From the NCBI GenBank assembly GCA_048266425.1, contig JBLWZN010000005.1:53892-117891 (forward strand): a stretch of 64,000 nt of DNA, in the 5' to 3' direction. Positions within the stretch are counted from its first letter, which is position 1; each line of letters opens with the position of its first letter. Positions 32,380 to 42,062 of the stretch are shown piece by piece. Made by a program: the position numbers and the translations under genes. The stretch is from Cerina sp048266425. Its GTDB lineage: Bacteria; Bacteroidota; Bacteroidia; Flavobacteriales; Flavobacteriaceae. The notes below the pieces were generated by a model, which worked only from the letters and a program-made list of their open reading frames with translations, was not told the origin of the DNA and searched no databases.

Positions 32380-33297
32380 TTACTTTTTAGAAGCTATTTT
32401 TTCCAGAACAAAAATAAGGGAAAAACCTAGGATGGCTAGAATTAATGCAAACATTAATTGGTTGTCCCCATCAAATGCGAAGGGAGAGATGTTACTTTCC
32501 TTGATGGTGATTATTTTGTCCCCAAAATTTTCGGATTCCAAAACCTTTTTCCAAGGCCATATTTTGTTGAGGGAACCCAAAATAAATCCGGTTAGTACCG
32601 CCAATGTCATATTTTTATGGTTGTTGAACATCCATTTCAACAATTTCGAAAAACTCAACAACCCGAAAATAGCCCCAAATCCTACGGTTAATATAATTTT
32701 GAAATCCCTTTCGTGTACCGCATCCAGGATTGTTTTATAAGAGCCCAGGAGAACGAGGATAAAAGCCCCGGAAATTCCGGGAAGAATCATGGCACAAATG
32801 GCCAATGCACCGCACAAAAAAAGGTAGGGAAGGCTATCTATATTATGGGACGGAGGCAAAACGGTTACAAAATAGGCTATAACGGTTCCCAATATGAGCA
32901 TGCCAATAGTTTTCCAGTTCCATGCCTCGATGGATTTGCCCACAAAAAAGACACTGGCTACGACCAAGCCAAAAAAGAAGGACCAGACCAGGATAGGTTG
33001 GGTGACCAACAGCCAGCTGATAAATTTGGCCAATGAAACTACGCTTATAGCTATTCCTAGAAAAAGCGCCAACAGGAAATTACCGTTCAGTTTTTTCCAA
33101 AAGGCGGCAAGGCCATCTTTGCGAAGGGTTTTAAAAAGGGAAATATCAACATTGTTGATCGAAGTGATAAGTTCCTCGTATATGCCGGAAATGAAGGCAA
33201 TAGTGCCGCCGGACACGCCTGGAACAACATCTGCCGCCCCCATGGCCATGCCCTTTAAGGTGATTATAGCGTATTGAATAAAATTACGGTCCTCCAT
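32380..33297 (-). CDS. DUF368 membrane protein, candidate polyprenyl-phosphate translocase (copy 1)
   Basis: A 305-residue multi-pass membrane protein. It is a paralogue of the next gene; both share the KG-x-x-MGAA-x-x-VPGVSGG N-terminal motif, and the second half repeats it as MILPGISGAFILVLLGSY. The family includes PopT proteins, which flip undecaprenyl phosphate, the carrier lipid for peptidoglycan and surface glycans, back to the cytoplasmic side. The two copies have clearly diverged and are not a recent duplication. The gene starts 25 bases after the TPR gene stop, suggesting one four-gene transcript TPR - DUF368 - DUF368 - aroE. Confidence 0.88.
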   Translation of the reverse strand: MEDRNFIQYAIITLKGMAMGAADVVPGVSGGTIAFISGIYEELITSINNVDISLFKTLRKDGLAAFWKKLNGNFLLALFLGIAISVVSLAKFISWLLVTQPILVWSFFFGLVVASVFFVGKSIEAWNWKTIGMLILGTVIAYFVTVLPPSHNIDSLPYLFLCGALAICAMILPGISGAFILVLLGSYKTILDAVHERDFKIILTVGFGAIFGLLSFSKLLKWMFNNHKNMTLAVLTGFILGSLNKIWPWKKVLESENFGDKIITIKESNISPFAFDGDNQLMFALILAILGFSLIFVLEKIASKK

Positions 33298-33322
33298 AAG
33301 ATAAACGGCAAAAGTAGCTTTT

Positions 33323-34723
33323 TTATCTGGAAGCCTTTTTGATATTGGAGATTATGTTTTTCACCCATTCCGTGTCGCCAAACTGGGGAAATTCCCTTGC
33401 GAAAAGATGTCTTTTATCAAAATTGATCCTTAGGGCATCGGTCAATCGTTGTTGTGCCTTTTTGGTCTCGTCTATCTGGAGGTAAAATCCTGCCATCTTG
33501 TACAGGATCTCCGCACTTTCGGGATAGAATTCCTGGCCTTGTAGCAAAATTTCAATTCCGGAATGTACATCCTCGTTCCGAATCAGCACATCGGCCCAGT
33601 ACAACCAGGTGTCCAGTTCATAGTTGCCTAGGTCTACCGCCTGTTTAAAGGCATAATCGGCTTCATCATATTTCTTTAAGGCTGTTTGTATTTTGGCGCA
33701 CTTTTTCCAATACTGGGCATTTTCGCCATCTATATTCAGGGCCTTGTTTATGTAATAGGATGCTTTGGTAAAGTCCTTTTTCCGATAATAAAAGTCGGTA
33801 ATCGCCAGCCATCCCTTGTCCAATAGCGGATCTTCGTGAACGGTTTGATAATAGTAATATTTGGCCAGGTCGTCATTTTTTAGCTTTTCATGACACTTCC
33901 CGATCCGCAGATAGGCGTGGGAAGTGGGATCTTCCATCTCTATCGTAGTCTCGTAATTTTCGATGGCTTCGTTAAATCTCCCCAGTTTTTCCAAAACCTT
34001 GCCTTTTTCGAAATAGGCCCCTATAAATGTGTCGTCGGAGATAATTGCAAAATCAAAAGCGACCAGTGCCTCCTTGTACATTTTTTTATAGAAGTACATT
34101 TTGCCCAATTGGTGCCACGCAACGTCACAATAGGGATTTTTTTCCAAATATTCGTTGAGGTAATGTATGGCGCCATCGTATTGCTCGAGAAATTCGAAGC
34201 AATAGATAACATTGTAAAGGGCGGAATAGTCCTCTGGATCAAAATCGACACATTTTATAAAGTTGTCTTTGGCCAATTCATAATTGTCCATAAAAAGGTA
34301 TTCCATGCCCAAAAGGGAATGTATGTCAAATCCGTCATCTGATAGGTCTAAGGCCTTGTTTAGCAGAACGACCGCCGCCTCGTGATTGTCTTTTTTGGAA
34401 TAGATATTGGCTCGTTGTATATAGATTTCCTCATTGGAAGCATCTAAATGCTCCAAATCGTCCAACATGTGTTCCGCAATTTCCAGTTTGTTCTCAAAGA
34501 CCAGCACTTCCACGTTCAACAATTTCAGTTCAATGGAATCTGGATGTTGCAACAACCCAATTTTGATGGCCTTTTTGGCCAATGCTATCTTGCCATGGTT
34601 TAAATAGAAATGAATGATATCCTCAAAATCCTCGGCATCAAAGAAATAGATGTCATCGGTCTTCAGCATGGATTCAAACTTAGCTAGGGGCTGGCTTGGT
34701 TTTTCGTCATGATCTAACGCCAT
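33323..34723 (-). CDS. Tetratricopeptide repeat protein, 466 aa
   Basis: A soluble 466-residue protein that is almost entirely TPR helix pairs. About eleven to twelve 34-residue units can be followed from residue 30 to 440, with the usual A/G-8, Y-11 and A-20 pattern (for example DYSALYNVIYCFEFLEQYDGAIHYLNEYLEKNPYC). No signal peptide or catalytic domain is present. It is acidic, which suits a cytoplasmic scaffold for protein complexes. It heads the likely operon with two DUF368 carriers and aroE. Partner and role are unknown. Confidence 0.85.
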   Translation of the reverse strand: MALDHDEKPSQPLAKFESMLKTDDIYFFDAEDFEDIIHFYLNHGKIALAKKAIKIGLLQHPDSIELKLLNVEVLVFENKLEIAEHMLDDLEHLDASNEEIYIQRANIYSKKDNHEAAVVLLNKALDLSDDGFDIHSLLGMEYLFMDNYELAKDNFIKCVDFDPEDYSALYNVIYCFEFLEQYDGAIHYLNEYLEKNPYCDVAWHQLGKMYFYKKMYKEALVAFDFAIISDDTFIGAYFEKGKVLEKLGRFNEAIENYETTIEMEDPTSHAYLRIGKCHEKLKNDDLAKYYYYQTVHEDPLLDKGWLAITDFYYRKKDFTKASYYINKALNIDGENAQYWKKCAKIQTALKKYDEADYAFKQAVDLGNYELDTWLYWADVLIRNEDVHSGIEILLQGQEFYPESAEILYKMAGFYLQIDETKKAQQRLTDALRINFDKRHLFAREFPQFGDTEWVKNIISNIKKASR

Positions 34724-34822
34724 AGGAGTGTGTTTAGATTAAACTATGGAACTAAAAGTAAGGTATCAAACCTGTTTCTAGTACCCGATCGGAGCTATAT
34801 TATTAACAAATTAGTTAACAAA

Positions 34823-36004
34823 TTATTGTGATATGTGGTTCAAAGCGTCAATTATTAGTCTGCACCCCTTTTCAATTTCATCATTTGAAATTGTTAAAGG
34901 GGGTGATATGCGTACCGCTTTTGGTTCAAACAAAAGCCAAAATAGGATCAAACCCTGCTTGGCGGATTCCAAAATAACCCGGTCCGCTATTTCCTTATCC
35001 TTCAAGATCAATGCCAACATTAACCCTTTGCCACGGATTTCTTCTATTAACGGATGCTTTAACAATTTTCGAAAGAGTTTTTCCTTTTCCAGGGTTGCCG
35101 GAATGTGTCCTCCCTCGGTTATCTCCTTCAGTGTAGCCAAGCTTGCAGCTGCTATCAATGGGTTGCCCCCAAATGTGGTAATATGTCCCAGTTTGGGGCT
35201 GTGCTGCAGGGTTTGCATCATTTTATTGGATGCCGAAAAGGCACCGACGGGCAAGCCCGACGCCATTCCCTTGCCCATCACCAGAATATCAGGTACGCTG
35301 TCATAGTGTTCAAAAGCGAACAGTTTGCCGGTCCGTCCGAAACCGGGCTGAATTTCGTCCAAAATCAATAATGCGCCCATTTGGTCGCACCGTTGCCGTA
35401 CTTTCTTTAAGTAGTCCGACTCGGGCAATATAAAGCCGGCGCCACCTTGAATGGTCTCTAAAATTACCGCAGCAGTGCGTTCGGTTATCTTGTCCAAGTC
35501 GTTTGCCGAATTGAACCGAATAAATGAAACATCTGGAATCAAGGGCCTAAAGGCTCCCTTGCGCTCCTCGAACCCCATAACGCTAAGGCTCCCCATGGTA
35601 TTTCCGTGGTACGCCCTTTCGGCGGCAATAATCTGGGACCTGCCGGTAACACGCCTTGCCAGTTTCAAGGCTCCTTCCACTGCTTCGGTCCCTGAATTTA
35701 CTAAATAGGTGGTTTCCAAATTGAAAGGCAGGAAACTGGCCAAAAGTTTTGCATATTCCACAGCAGGCTGTTGAATGTATTCCCCATACACCATAACATG
35801 CAAATACCTTTCTGCTTGGTGTTGTATGGCAGCAACTACCTTGGGGTGGCAATGCCCCAGGCTACAGACGGACACCCCCGCTACAAAGTCGAGATGTTCC
35901 CTTCCGTCACGGTCATAGATATAGCTTCCCTTGGCATGGGAGACTTCCAATCCCAAAGGATGTGGGGAAGTTTGTGCTTGATACGTATGAAAATCTTGTT
36001 TCAT
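34823..36004 (-). CDS. Class III PLP-dependent aminotransferase
   Basis: A 393-residue aminotransferase of the acetylornithine/ornithine/4-aminobutyrate group. The PLP-phosphate region is LVNSGTEAVEGALKLAR. The aromatic and glycine area includes RAYHGNTMGSLSVMG. The Asp of LILDEIQPGFGRTG contacts the pyridine nitrogen, and the Schiff-base lysine lies in VMGKGMASGLPVGAF (near residue 247). The N-terminal part, QTSPHPLGLEVSHAKGSYIYD, resembles the aspartate aminotransferase family protein branch common in Bacteroidota. No arginine-biosynthesis genes are adjacent, so the substrate is unresolved. Confidence 0.9.
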   Translation of the reverse strand: MKQDFHTYQAQTSPHPLGLEVSHAKGSYIYDRDGREHLDFVAGVSVCSLGHCHPKVVAAIQHQAERYLHVMVYGEYIQQPAVEYAKLLASFLPFNLETTYLVNSGTEAVEGALKLARRVTGRSQIIAAERAYHGNTMGSLSVMGFEERKGAFRPLIPDVSFIRFNSANDLDKITERTAAVILETIQGGAGFILPESDYLKKVRQRCDQMGALLILDEIQPGFGRTGKLFAFEHYDSVPDILVMGKGMASGLPVGAFSASNKMMQTLQHSPKLGHITTFGGNPLIAAASLATLKEITEGGHIPATLEKEKLFRKLLKHPLIEEIRGKGLMLALILKDKEIADRVILESAKQGLILFWLLFEPKAVRISPPLTISNDEIEKGCRLIIDALNHISQ

Positions 36005-36082
36005 GTTGTTGTGCTTGGAATATGATCAAAGGTCCTTATAAGATTGTTTTTTGGTTGATGGCAGGCATGATTGGAAGGTAAA

Positions 36083-37810
36083 CTAATTGGCACCTGCTTT
36101 TTCCACTTTTGGATCTTTCCTGGGTTGTGTTTTTTGCGGCACTTTTGGTTCCGAGGTTACGGGATGGGTCTGTTTTTTGTTCTTGTTTATTGGATCTCCT
36201 TCATTATTTGTGCGCTCCTCTTCCTCGGCATCTATATCTATAGGATGATCCAGGCCGCGAATTTTAACCAGTTCGATATTGTTGTCGTCCTCGTCAAAAA
36301 TATCGTCCTTGGTCCGGATACGTTCATCGCCCCTCCAGATAAAGCCCTTTAGTTTACGGGCTTCCACGGGAAGGTCCTTCTCCGGGAAGATATCCCCATC
36401 CGGATTGGTCAAAAAGGTAATGTCCTCTATATCATTGTTCGCCATGGTCATCCGGATGGCACTACACTGGGTCTTATCAATTCCCACCAGTTCATCGTCG
36501 TCATTGTACATAAAGTAGATGACCTCTGTGTTTTTGACCAAATCGATGGTCTTTAGGGCGTTGCCTTCAAATTTTCCATAAAGGTTTATCCCTTTGGCTT
36601 GGTTGTAGCCCTTTTTGCCAATGGTGTCAAAGGAAATGATAAAGGCGTTGTTTATGACCTTGAGGGAATCCATTTTTTCGGTTTCCTTGTCCATGATCAA
36701 ATGGATGCTATCCCCGGTCATCTGATTTTCTACGTTCCAAATTATGGGTCTTTTTATCAATTGTGTTACTCCCGTCTTTTGATCAAACCGAATGGAATCG
36801 CACTTGCCGCTCAGATCCTTTTTATAAAATTTGGCATTGTGGAAAGCCCTAAGAACACGTTCTTCCGGTTTTCCGGTAATCATCAGGGTATCTCCGTGCA
36901 TATAAAGGGAGTCGTTCTCTACTAGACTTATGGAAACGGCCCGCTTCGTGGCGAATACAGAATCTTTAGCCTTAAAAACTTCCGCGTAGTGCGCCCGGAT
37001 AACCCCTTTGTTAATGGTATCCGTAACCGTGATATGGTTGGTCGCCGAGGCGAACTCGGTCTTTTTGTCAAAAAAAACACTGTCGCCCTGAATAATACGA
37101 TTATTGTAGTCTATCCTCGTGTTCTTAATGCCATACCCGCTCTCTATCTTGGTATCGTAGAACCCGCGTTCACAATATATTTTATAGGTCTCGCCCGTAA
37201 TTGTGGAGGGACCGTACATATAGGCGTTTTTTGAGGTCTTGTAGTAGTCCAATTGCTCGGAATCCATGGTATATTCCGGATTTTGGATATGTACGCTATC
37301 CAAAAATTGAAACTTTTTAGGAATCATAAAATAGGTGCCCACCCTGCTGGTCAGGGTATTTGCCGAATCTATTACCGTGCCCCCGGTATTGTAATACGCT
37401 TCCTGCTTTTCCCGATCCAGATGAAGCGTGTCCGTCTTAAGGGTCATTCCCGTATTGGTCAGTACAACATTTTCCCAGGCACGGGCCAATTTGGTATTCC
37501 CGTCATAATCTATTTTTCCACTCGTCATTTGAATGGAATCCCCTTGTTGCAACCTAATGTTTCCAATGGCCTTTAATTGGTTTTCCTTGGAATATACGAT
37601 GGCTATATCGCACCAAATATCCGCCCCTTGATGTCGAAACTGAACCTGCCTGTCGTCTTTGCTAAAAATGGATGCTCCTGGATATTTAGTCTCGTCCTTG
37701 GTAAAATTGGCACCGTGAACAATGTTGATTTCCTTGCTTTCCGGTGGCTGCTCTTGGGCATGGCAGAAAGGGCTAAGGAGTAAAAGTAGCAGAAGGAGTA
37801 CTGATTTCAA
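36083..37810 (-). CDS. OstA/LptA-like periplasmic protein
   Basis: A 575-residue exported protein with a signal peptide (leucine run, then SPFCHAQ). Residues about 25-450 form successive OstA/LptA-type beta-jellyroll stretches with the characteristic 'A.Y..E...AiGnV.l..gD' phrasing: KENQLKAIGNIRLQQGDSI, KLARAWENVVLTN, HLDREKQEAYYNTGGT. The last 90 residues are a polar Glu/Lys/Pro-rich tail. By homology it belongs to the lipopolysaccharide transport bridge or an LptD-like N-terminal part. No barrel is present. The start is TTG at 37810, preceded immediately by an in-frame stop, and a TATTTTTG box lies 16 bases upstream. Confidence 0.88.
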   Translation of the reverse strand: MKSVLLLLLLLLSPFCHAQEQPPESKEINIVHGANFTKDETKYPGASIFSKDDRQVQFRHQGADIWCDIAIVYSKENQLKAIGNIRLQQGDSIQMTSGKIDYDGNTKLARAWENVVLTNTGMTLKTDTLHLDREKQEAYYNTGGTVIDSANTLTSRVGTYFMIPKKFQFLDSVHIQNPEYTMDSEQLDYYKTSKNAYMYGPSTITGETYKIYCERGFYDTKIESGYGIKNTRIDYNNRIIQGDSVFFDKKTEFASATNHITVTDTINKGVIRAHYAEVFKAKDSVFATKRAVSISLVENDSLYMHGDTLMITGKPEERVLRAFHNAKFYKKDLSGKCDSIRFDQKTGVTQLIKRPIIWNVENQMTGDSIHLIMDKETEKMDSLKVINNAFIISFDTIGKKGYNQAKGINLYGKFEGNALKTIDLVKNTEVIYFMYNDDDELVGIDKTQCSAIRMTMANNDIEDITFLTNPDGDIFPEKDLPVEARKLKGFIWRGDERIRTKDDIFDEDDNNIELVKIRGLDHPIDIDAEEEERTNNEGDPINKNKKQTHPVTSEPKVPQKTQPRKDPKVEKAGAN

Positions 37811-37826
37811 TTATTGAAATTTTGGA

Positions 37827-37834
37827 CAAAAATA
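37827..37834 (-). promoter_or_regulatory. Putative -7 box (TATTTTTG) for the OstA-like gene
   Basis: A full TAnnTTTG match on the minus strand, 16 bases before the TTG start at 37810. Confidence 0.55.
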
Positions 37835-37975
37835 GCCAAAAACAGGGGAGTAGTGCGGAAATTGGGACGATTTTAATAGGATCTTACCAGGTATAATGAA
37901 AAAGCATGTTAAACCAAAGCTGATTTGGCTATTCCCAAAATGGCAAACGTATAAGGCCGAGTTGGGCCATGCCAA

Positions 37976-39031
37976 TTATACTTTATTAAGTTTAAAGGGA
38001 TATGTTTTACCGGAATTCCATTGTGGCACGTACAAATTGCCGTCATTATCCAAACATACATCGTGGGGGTTCATAAACGTGCTGCCGTCATAAGTCCCGT
38101 CCTTTAATGTCCCATCTACATATTCTGGGGCCATTCCACCTGGAAAGGACACTACCTTATTGTTTTCGTCCAGTACCGCGATCATTCCGTCATATGCATC
38201 CCAGCTTTTGGTTACAATAACGGCGAAAAATATGTTTTTGCCGTTGATAACAGGGCGGCAGATCCAACATCCTGGAAGGGAAATGGTCTCCAAATGTTGA
38301 CCATCAAAGGTGAATCTTTTAAATTCTTGTTTGGAGCGCGAGGTGATCAATAGGGTAGGATTGGAAGCGTCCCGGGTGTCCAAGGTTACGCCATGACAAC
38401 AATCAAATTGATCTGCACCGTCTCCCTTGCCTCCAAAATGGCGGACATAGTTGCCTTTGGAATCGTATTGTATAATATAGTTCTCCCCATAACCATCTGC
38501 AATATAGATATCCCCGTTGGGCGCAACAGCCGTTTCAGTGGGTTTAAATTGTTCCGGTTTGTCATATCCATTGAATTCCTTAGGGCATTCAAAAGTCATC
38601 AGCACACGTCCATCCAAGGTTGTTTTCTTTACCTTATGGGTGTCCGGATCGGTAATAAATAAAAATTGATCCTTGCCCTCCCCAACAATGGTAAGGCCGT
38701 GGGCCCCGGGCAGGCCTACCTCCCATGTACTTAGTATCTTCCCCGACCTATCGTAGATCAATACATTGTTCTTGGGGTGTGTCGTGGTCATTAGGATCCG
38801 TCCCTGGGCATCCATCACCATTTCGTGGCAATTATCCACAGGGGTTACATTAGGGTCTTGAATCCCCCATCCTGCATCCACTTTGTACTTGAAATCCCCT
38901 TGTCCGACTATTTTCTCCATTTTTTTTGACTTAGCAGTATTGGCAAGAGAAATCCTTGGCAATAACAATCCGGCAGTTGAGGCCAGTAGGGATTTTTTTA
39001 TGAATGAGCGCCTAACATTTTTATCGGACAT
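37976..39031 (-). CDS. Tat-exported NHL/6-bladed beta-propeller protein
   Basis: A 351-residue protein with a twin-arginine-type signal (VRRSFIKKSLLASTAGLLLP). Its motif is nearly the same as that of the oxidoreductase at 13045-14508. The mature part is a beta-propeller of NHL-like blades: CHEMVMDAQGRILM, HGLTIVGEGKDQFLFITD, ETAVAPNGDIYIADGYGENY, HGVTLDTRDASNPTLLITSR, HDVCLDNDGNLYVPQWN. The blade pattern resembles peptidylglycine alpha-hydroxyglycine lyase-type and SMP-30-like propellers. A CCHGV and a CWICRP stretch give cysteines near the propeller face. The substrate is unknown; a lactonase, lyase or binding role is possible. Confidence 0.8.
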   Translation of the reverse strand: MSDKNVRRSFIKKSLLASTAGLLLPRISLANTAKSKKMEKIVGQGDFKYKVDAGWGIQDPNVTPVDNCHEMVMDAQGRILMTTTHPKNNVLIYDRSGKILSTWEVGLPGAHGLTIVGEGKDQFLFITDPDTHKVKKTTLDGRVLMTFECPKEFNGYDKPEQFKPTETAVAPNGDIYIADGYGENYIIQYDSKGNYVRHFGGKGDGADQFDCCHGVTLDTRDASNPTLLITSRSKQEFKRFTFDGQHLETISLPGCWICRPVINGKNIFFAVIVTKSWDAYDGMIAVLDENNKVVSFPGGMAPEYVDGTLKDGTYDGSTFMNPHDVCLDNDGNLYVPQWNSGKTYPFKLNKV

Positions 39032-39165
39032 AGGTAATATATTTTATCGCAGGTTAAATTTACCATTTTATATCGAAAATGGGTTCTCGGGGGAAATATT
39101 TTCTGCCTAAATGGCACATTTTACATTTTTAAACGGGAGTGTGCCAACCCCTAGGTTTAGTGATC

Positions 39166-40419
39166 TTAAAACACTACCATCCAGCAATAGTATGCCGCAA
39201 ATAGGGAAAGAAAGATTATTCCGATATACGTAAGTGCCCTTAATCCTCTTTTGGGACGAAAGGCTGGGGGGAGGTCGCCACTCATCACATTTTTTAGGTT
39301 CATATAGCCAATAACTGGGGCCAGAACAAAGGAGACAAAAGTAGCCATGGCCACCAATTGGCCCATATTGGCACTGAACGCCGTTATAACTATATAGTTG
39401 ATAAGTATCAACAAAACAATGCCCCATACGTAGTATTTCTTTTTGCTTGTAGGCATAAACTTTGGAAAAAGCAGCTCCAAAATATCGATACTGACCCGTG
39501 CCAAGGCATCATGGGCCGTCATACAAGTACTGAACATGGTCGCGAAAGCGGCCGTTGCAATAAAGATATAGGTCCAGGCCCCAATATTCGTGGTAAACAA
39601 GCTTACCAACTGGTCGGCAAAGGCAACGGCATTCCCACTGATCTGGGTGCCGGTACCATAGAGCGTCATCCACCCGATAATCAAGAAAAAAATTGCGAGA
39701 ACGGCGGTCAATAAATATCCGAGATAAAATTCCTGAAGGGCTTCGGGCAAACTTGGCTTTTTATTTTCCGTCTTATATTTTTCGATGCTCCAAAGGCTTA
39801 TCCAACTAGAAGCCTCAACGGCGGTAGGCATCCATCCCACCAAACCGATCAAAAACAATATACCTGCCTCATTGAAAATATCCGGAGCCACAAAATTTGG
39901 GTCAATCGCTGTTTTTCCATTAAATAGGACGGAGGAAGTAGTGACCAAAAGGGCAATGAACAACAACGTGACCACAAATTTTAGGGAAACCTCCAAAAGT
40001 TTATATCGCCCGATAATGAGTAGGGATCCAATAAAAACGAAGAGACCCAGGGCAACGGTACTCAGGGGCACCTCTGGGATATGGAACAAATTGATAAAGA
40101 GACCGGCAGTCACGACATACAAGGTAGCCAAAATGGTAAAGGTGGTCACTAGGGTAATACCGGCATAAAGCCGCAGATAATTTATGCCCCGATTCCGGTA
40201 GCCCTCTATAAGGCTTTTATTGGTGACGTTGGTATAGCGAATACCAAATTCAAAAAAGGGGTACTTTAATACATTGGCAAGTATGATCGGGATTACCATA
40301 ACCCAGCCGTATTGTGCCCCCGCTTTTGTACTCAAGACCAAATGGGAGGTGCCTATGGCCGTACTGGCAAATAGAAGCCCAGGGCCTATGTTTTTAAGCA
40401 GCGTTTTGAATTTGGCCAT
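39166..40419 (-). CDS. Nramp-superfamily transporter without the canonical DPGN motif
   Basis: A 417-residue inner-membrane protein with about eleven helices and the LeuT-type Nramp fold. The N-terminus KNIGPGLLFASTAIGTSHLV aligns with the first helix of Nramp proteins, but the metal-binding DPGN is replaced by IGTS. In helix six, GLVGWMPTAVEASSW keeps the Met-Pro of the second metal motif but not its histidine. The protein could therefore carry another cation or a different solute. Classic Nramp members import Mn2+ or Fe2+ with protons. It is a single gene, followed by the beta-propeller gene 134 bases downstream. Confidence 0.85.
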   Translation of the reverse strand: MAKFKTLLKNIGPGLLFASTAIGTSHLVLSTKAGAQYGWVMVIPIILANVLKYPFFEFGIRYTNVTNKSLIEGYRNRGINYLRLYAGITLVTTFTILATLYVVTAGLFINLFHIPEVPLSTVALGLFVFIGSLLIIGRYKLLEVSLKFVVTLLFIALLVTTSSVLFNGKTAIDPNFVAPDIFNEAGILFLIGLVGWMPTAVEASSWISLWSIEKYKTENKKPSLPEALQEFYLGYLLTAVLAIFFLIIGWMTLYGTGTQISGNAVAFADQLVSLFTTNIGAWTYIFIATAAFATMFSTCMTAHDALARVSIDILELLFPKFMPTSKKKYYVWGIVLLILINYIVITAFSANMGQLVAMATFVSFVLAPVIGYMNLKNVMSGDLPPAFRPKRGLRALTYIGIIFLSLFAAYYCWMVVF

Positions 40420-40523
40420 ATTGGTCAGTACTTTTTGGGTGAACCATTTACTTTTAACCGATGAAATCGATTTATAGTTCCATCCTTCCTTAACAATATC
40501 AGAATTGCAGGTTTGTTCAAAGT

Positions 40524-42062
40524 TTAATCTATTTTAATAGGTTTCATCCATGCCTGCCTTAGGTTTAATTGTTCCTTGGTTGGTTGATCCATGAGGGAAA
40601 ACTTATTATGGGCGGCATCATAATCTATTCCCAATTTTTGATAGTATTCCTTTATGGGCAAGGGATCCGTTCCCCGTATATATTTGTCTATAAAGTCCTT
40701 GATCTCTGGATAGGTTTCCTTGACGACTACACCAAAAAAGGATTCGTCATCAAAAGGTTTATCGGGACCGTATTGCCTGGTCAGTTTTTTAATAACATCG
40801 ACCAAACCTATTTTGCCATCGGAAAGTTCCAACAGACGGATGTTCAATAAACCGGCCACCAGGGCTCCTTTCATATAGATGTTGCCATATTGTTTATTGC
40901 CTACGGTCGTATAAGAGGTCTTTGCAATTTTGACCAGGCTATAACTCTGGTCAAAATATTGGGTATCTATCGTGATCTTCTTTTCCAAATTCTTAAGGTA
41001 ATCATCCATAGAATTTTGTCCGGAACGAAAGAGCATCATATTGGAGGCCCATTCCGTTGTGCCCTCATACAACCATAGGTGTTCGGACGGAACGGGGGTA
41101 ATAAAATTAAATTGGGCTATAATCTGGCTATGAAGGTTCAGCGGGGTTACCACGTGGAAAAACTCATGGGCCGAAACATGGGAGATTTGGCTCTTTAAAT
41201 CGGCCCACGGAGCTTCCTTATAGATGTATTCGGAGCTATAGGAATGTTCCCATGCCCCGGCAGTCTTGTCCTCGAAGACAAACAGAAAAGTATAGTGCTT
41301 TACCGGCAGCCCATTTAGAAATCCACTAGCCGAGAGAAGCATATTCTTGAGGGTTGCCAGTACTTGGTTGCTGGTAATCTGGCCTGTTTTTGAATAGGTG
41401 TACACATCCACGTCGGTGCCATCAACATCCATGGAGGCCTTTGTCAGGTTGCCCAACAAAATGGGAGAATCAACAGCTTTGTCGTAATCATTGGCCCAGT
41501 AGATTCCATCTGAAGTTTTGGTAAGAGCGGTACCAACATGCCAATTGTCCGGATATTCCAATTTAATTTGAAGGGGAGAAGTCTGCATGCCTTTAAAATA
41601 TCCAAAGACGGCCTGACCATTAATTAGCGTATGGTCATTTTCAATGGAAGTGCCGCACATCATGTAAATAGGGTTCACATCCACAGGGGTATCCCAGGTC
41701 TCCGAGATTTGATACTCGATCTTTGTGATTTTAGCAGGGGACGAAAGTTCAAACTGATTTGTAGAAATATGTTTGGTGCCAACTTCATTGCCGTTTTTAT
41801 CGAAGGCCGAGAAAGAGGTGACATAACGGCCAATATCCATTACTTGATAGGTGCCAGGAGCAGTAGCCGCAAACTGGTAAATATTATTGTCCGCAGACAA
41901 CGTTGGTGGGGTAACCTCTACCTTAAAGGTGTCATTGGACCTATCGTTAAGGTTTACTGTAAAATCTACCGCCTGTGCGGTAGAAATATCCATTTTTCCG
42001 CTGCCGCAAGAATAAAATACGATGGCAATGGCCAGTAATTGGAACTTGATAAACTTTTTCAT
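40524..42062 (-). CDS. M61 family metallopeptidase lipoprotein (glycyl aminopeptidase-like)
   Basis: A 512-residue exported zinc peptidase. The signal ends in a probable lipobox (VFYSCGSG, Cys19). The N-terminal beta domain of M61 enzymes (about residues 30-190) is followed by a catalytic domain with HEFFH near residue 298, within SHVSAHEFFHVVTPLNLHS, and the LWLYEGTTEWASNMM block with the third zinc ligand. The C-terminal PDZ domain found in many M61 proteins is absent or truncated; the protein ends soon after the helical part. It probably trims peptides at the cell surface. Confidence 0.9.
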   Translation of the reverse strand: MKKFIKFQLLAIAIVFYSCGSGKMDISTAQAVDFTVNLNDRSNDTFKVEVTPPTLSADNNIYQFAATAPGTYQVMDIGRYVTSFSAFDKNGNEVGTKHISTNQFELSSPAKITKIEYQISETWDTPVDVNPIYMMCGTSIENDHTLINGQAVFGYFKGMQTSPLQIKLEYPDNWHVGTALTKTSDGIYWANDYDKAVDSPILLGNLTKASMDVDGTDVDVYTYSKTGQITSNQVLATLKNMLLSASGFLNGLPVKHYTFLFVFEDKTAGAWEHSYSSEYIYKEAPWADLKSQISHVSAHEFFHVVTPLNLHSQIIAQFNFITPVPSEHLWLYEGTTEWASNMMLFRSGQNSMDDYLKNLEKKITIDTQYFDQSYSLVKIAKTSYTTVGNKQYGNIYMKGALVAGLLNIRLLELSDGKIGLVDVIKKLTRQYGPDKPFDDESFFGVVVKETYPEIKDFIDKYIRGTDPLPIKEYYQKLGIDYDAAHNKFSLMDQPTKEQLNLRQAWMKPIKID

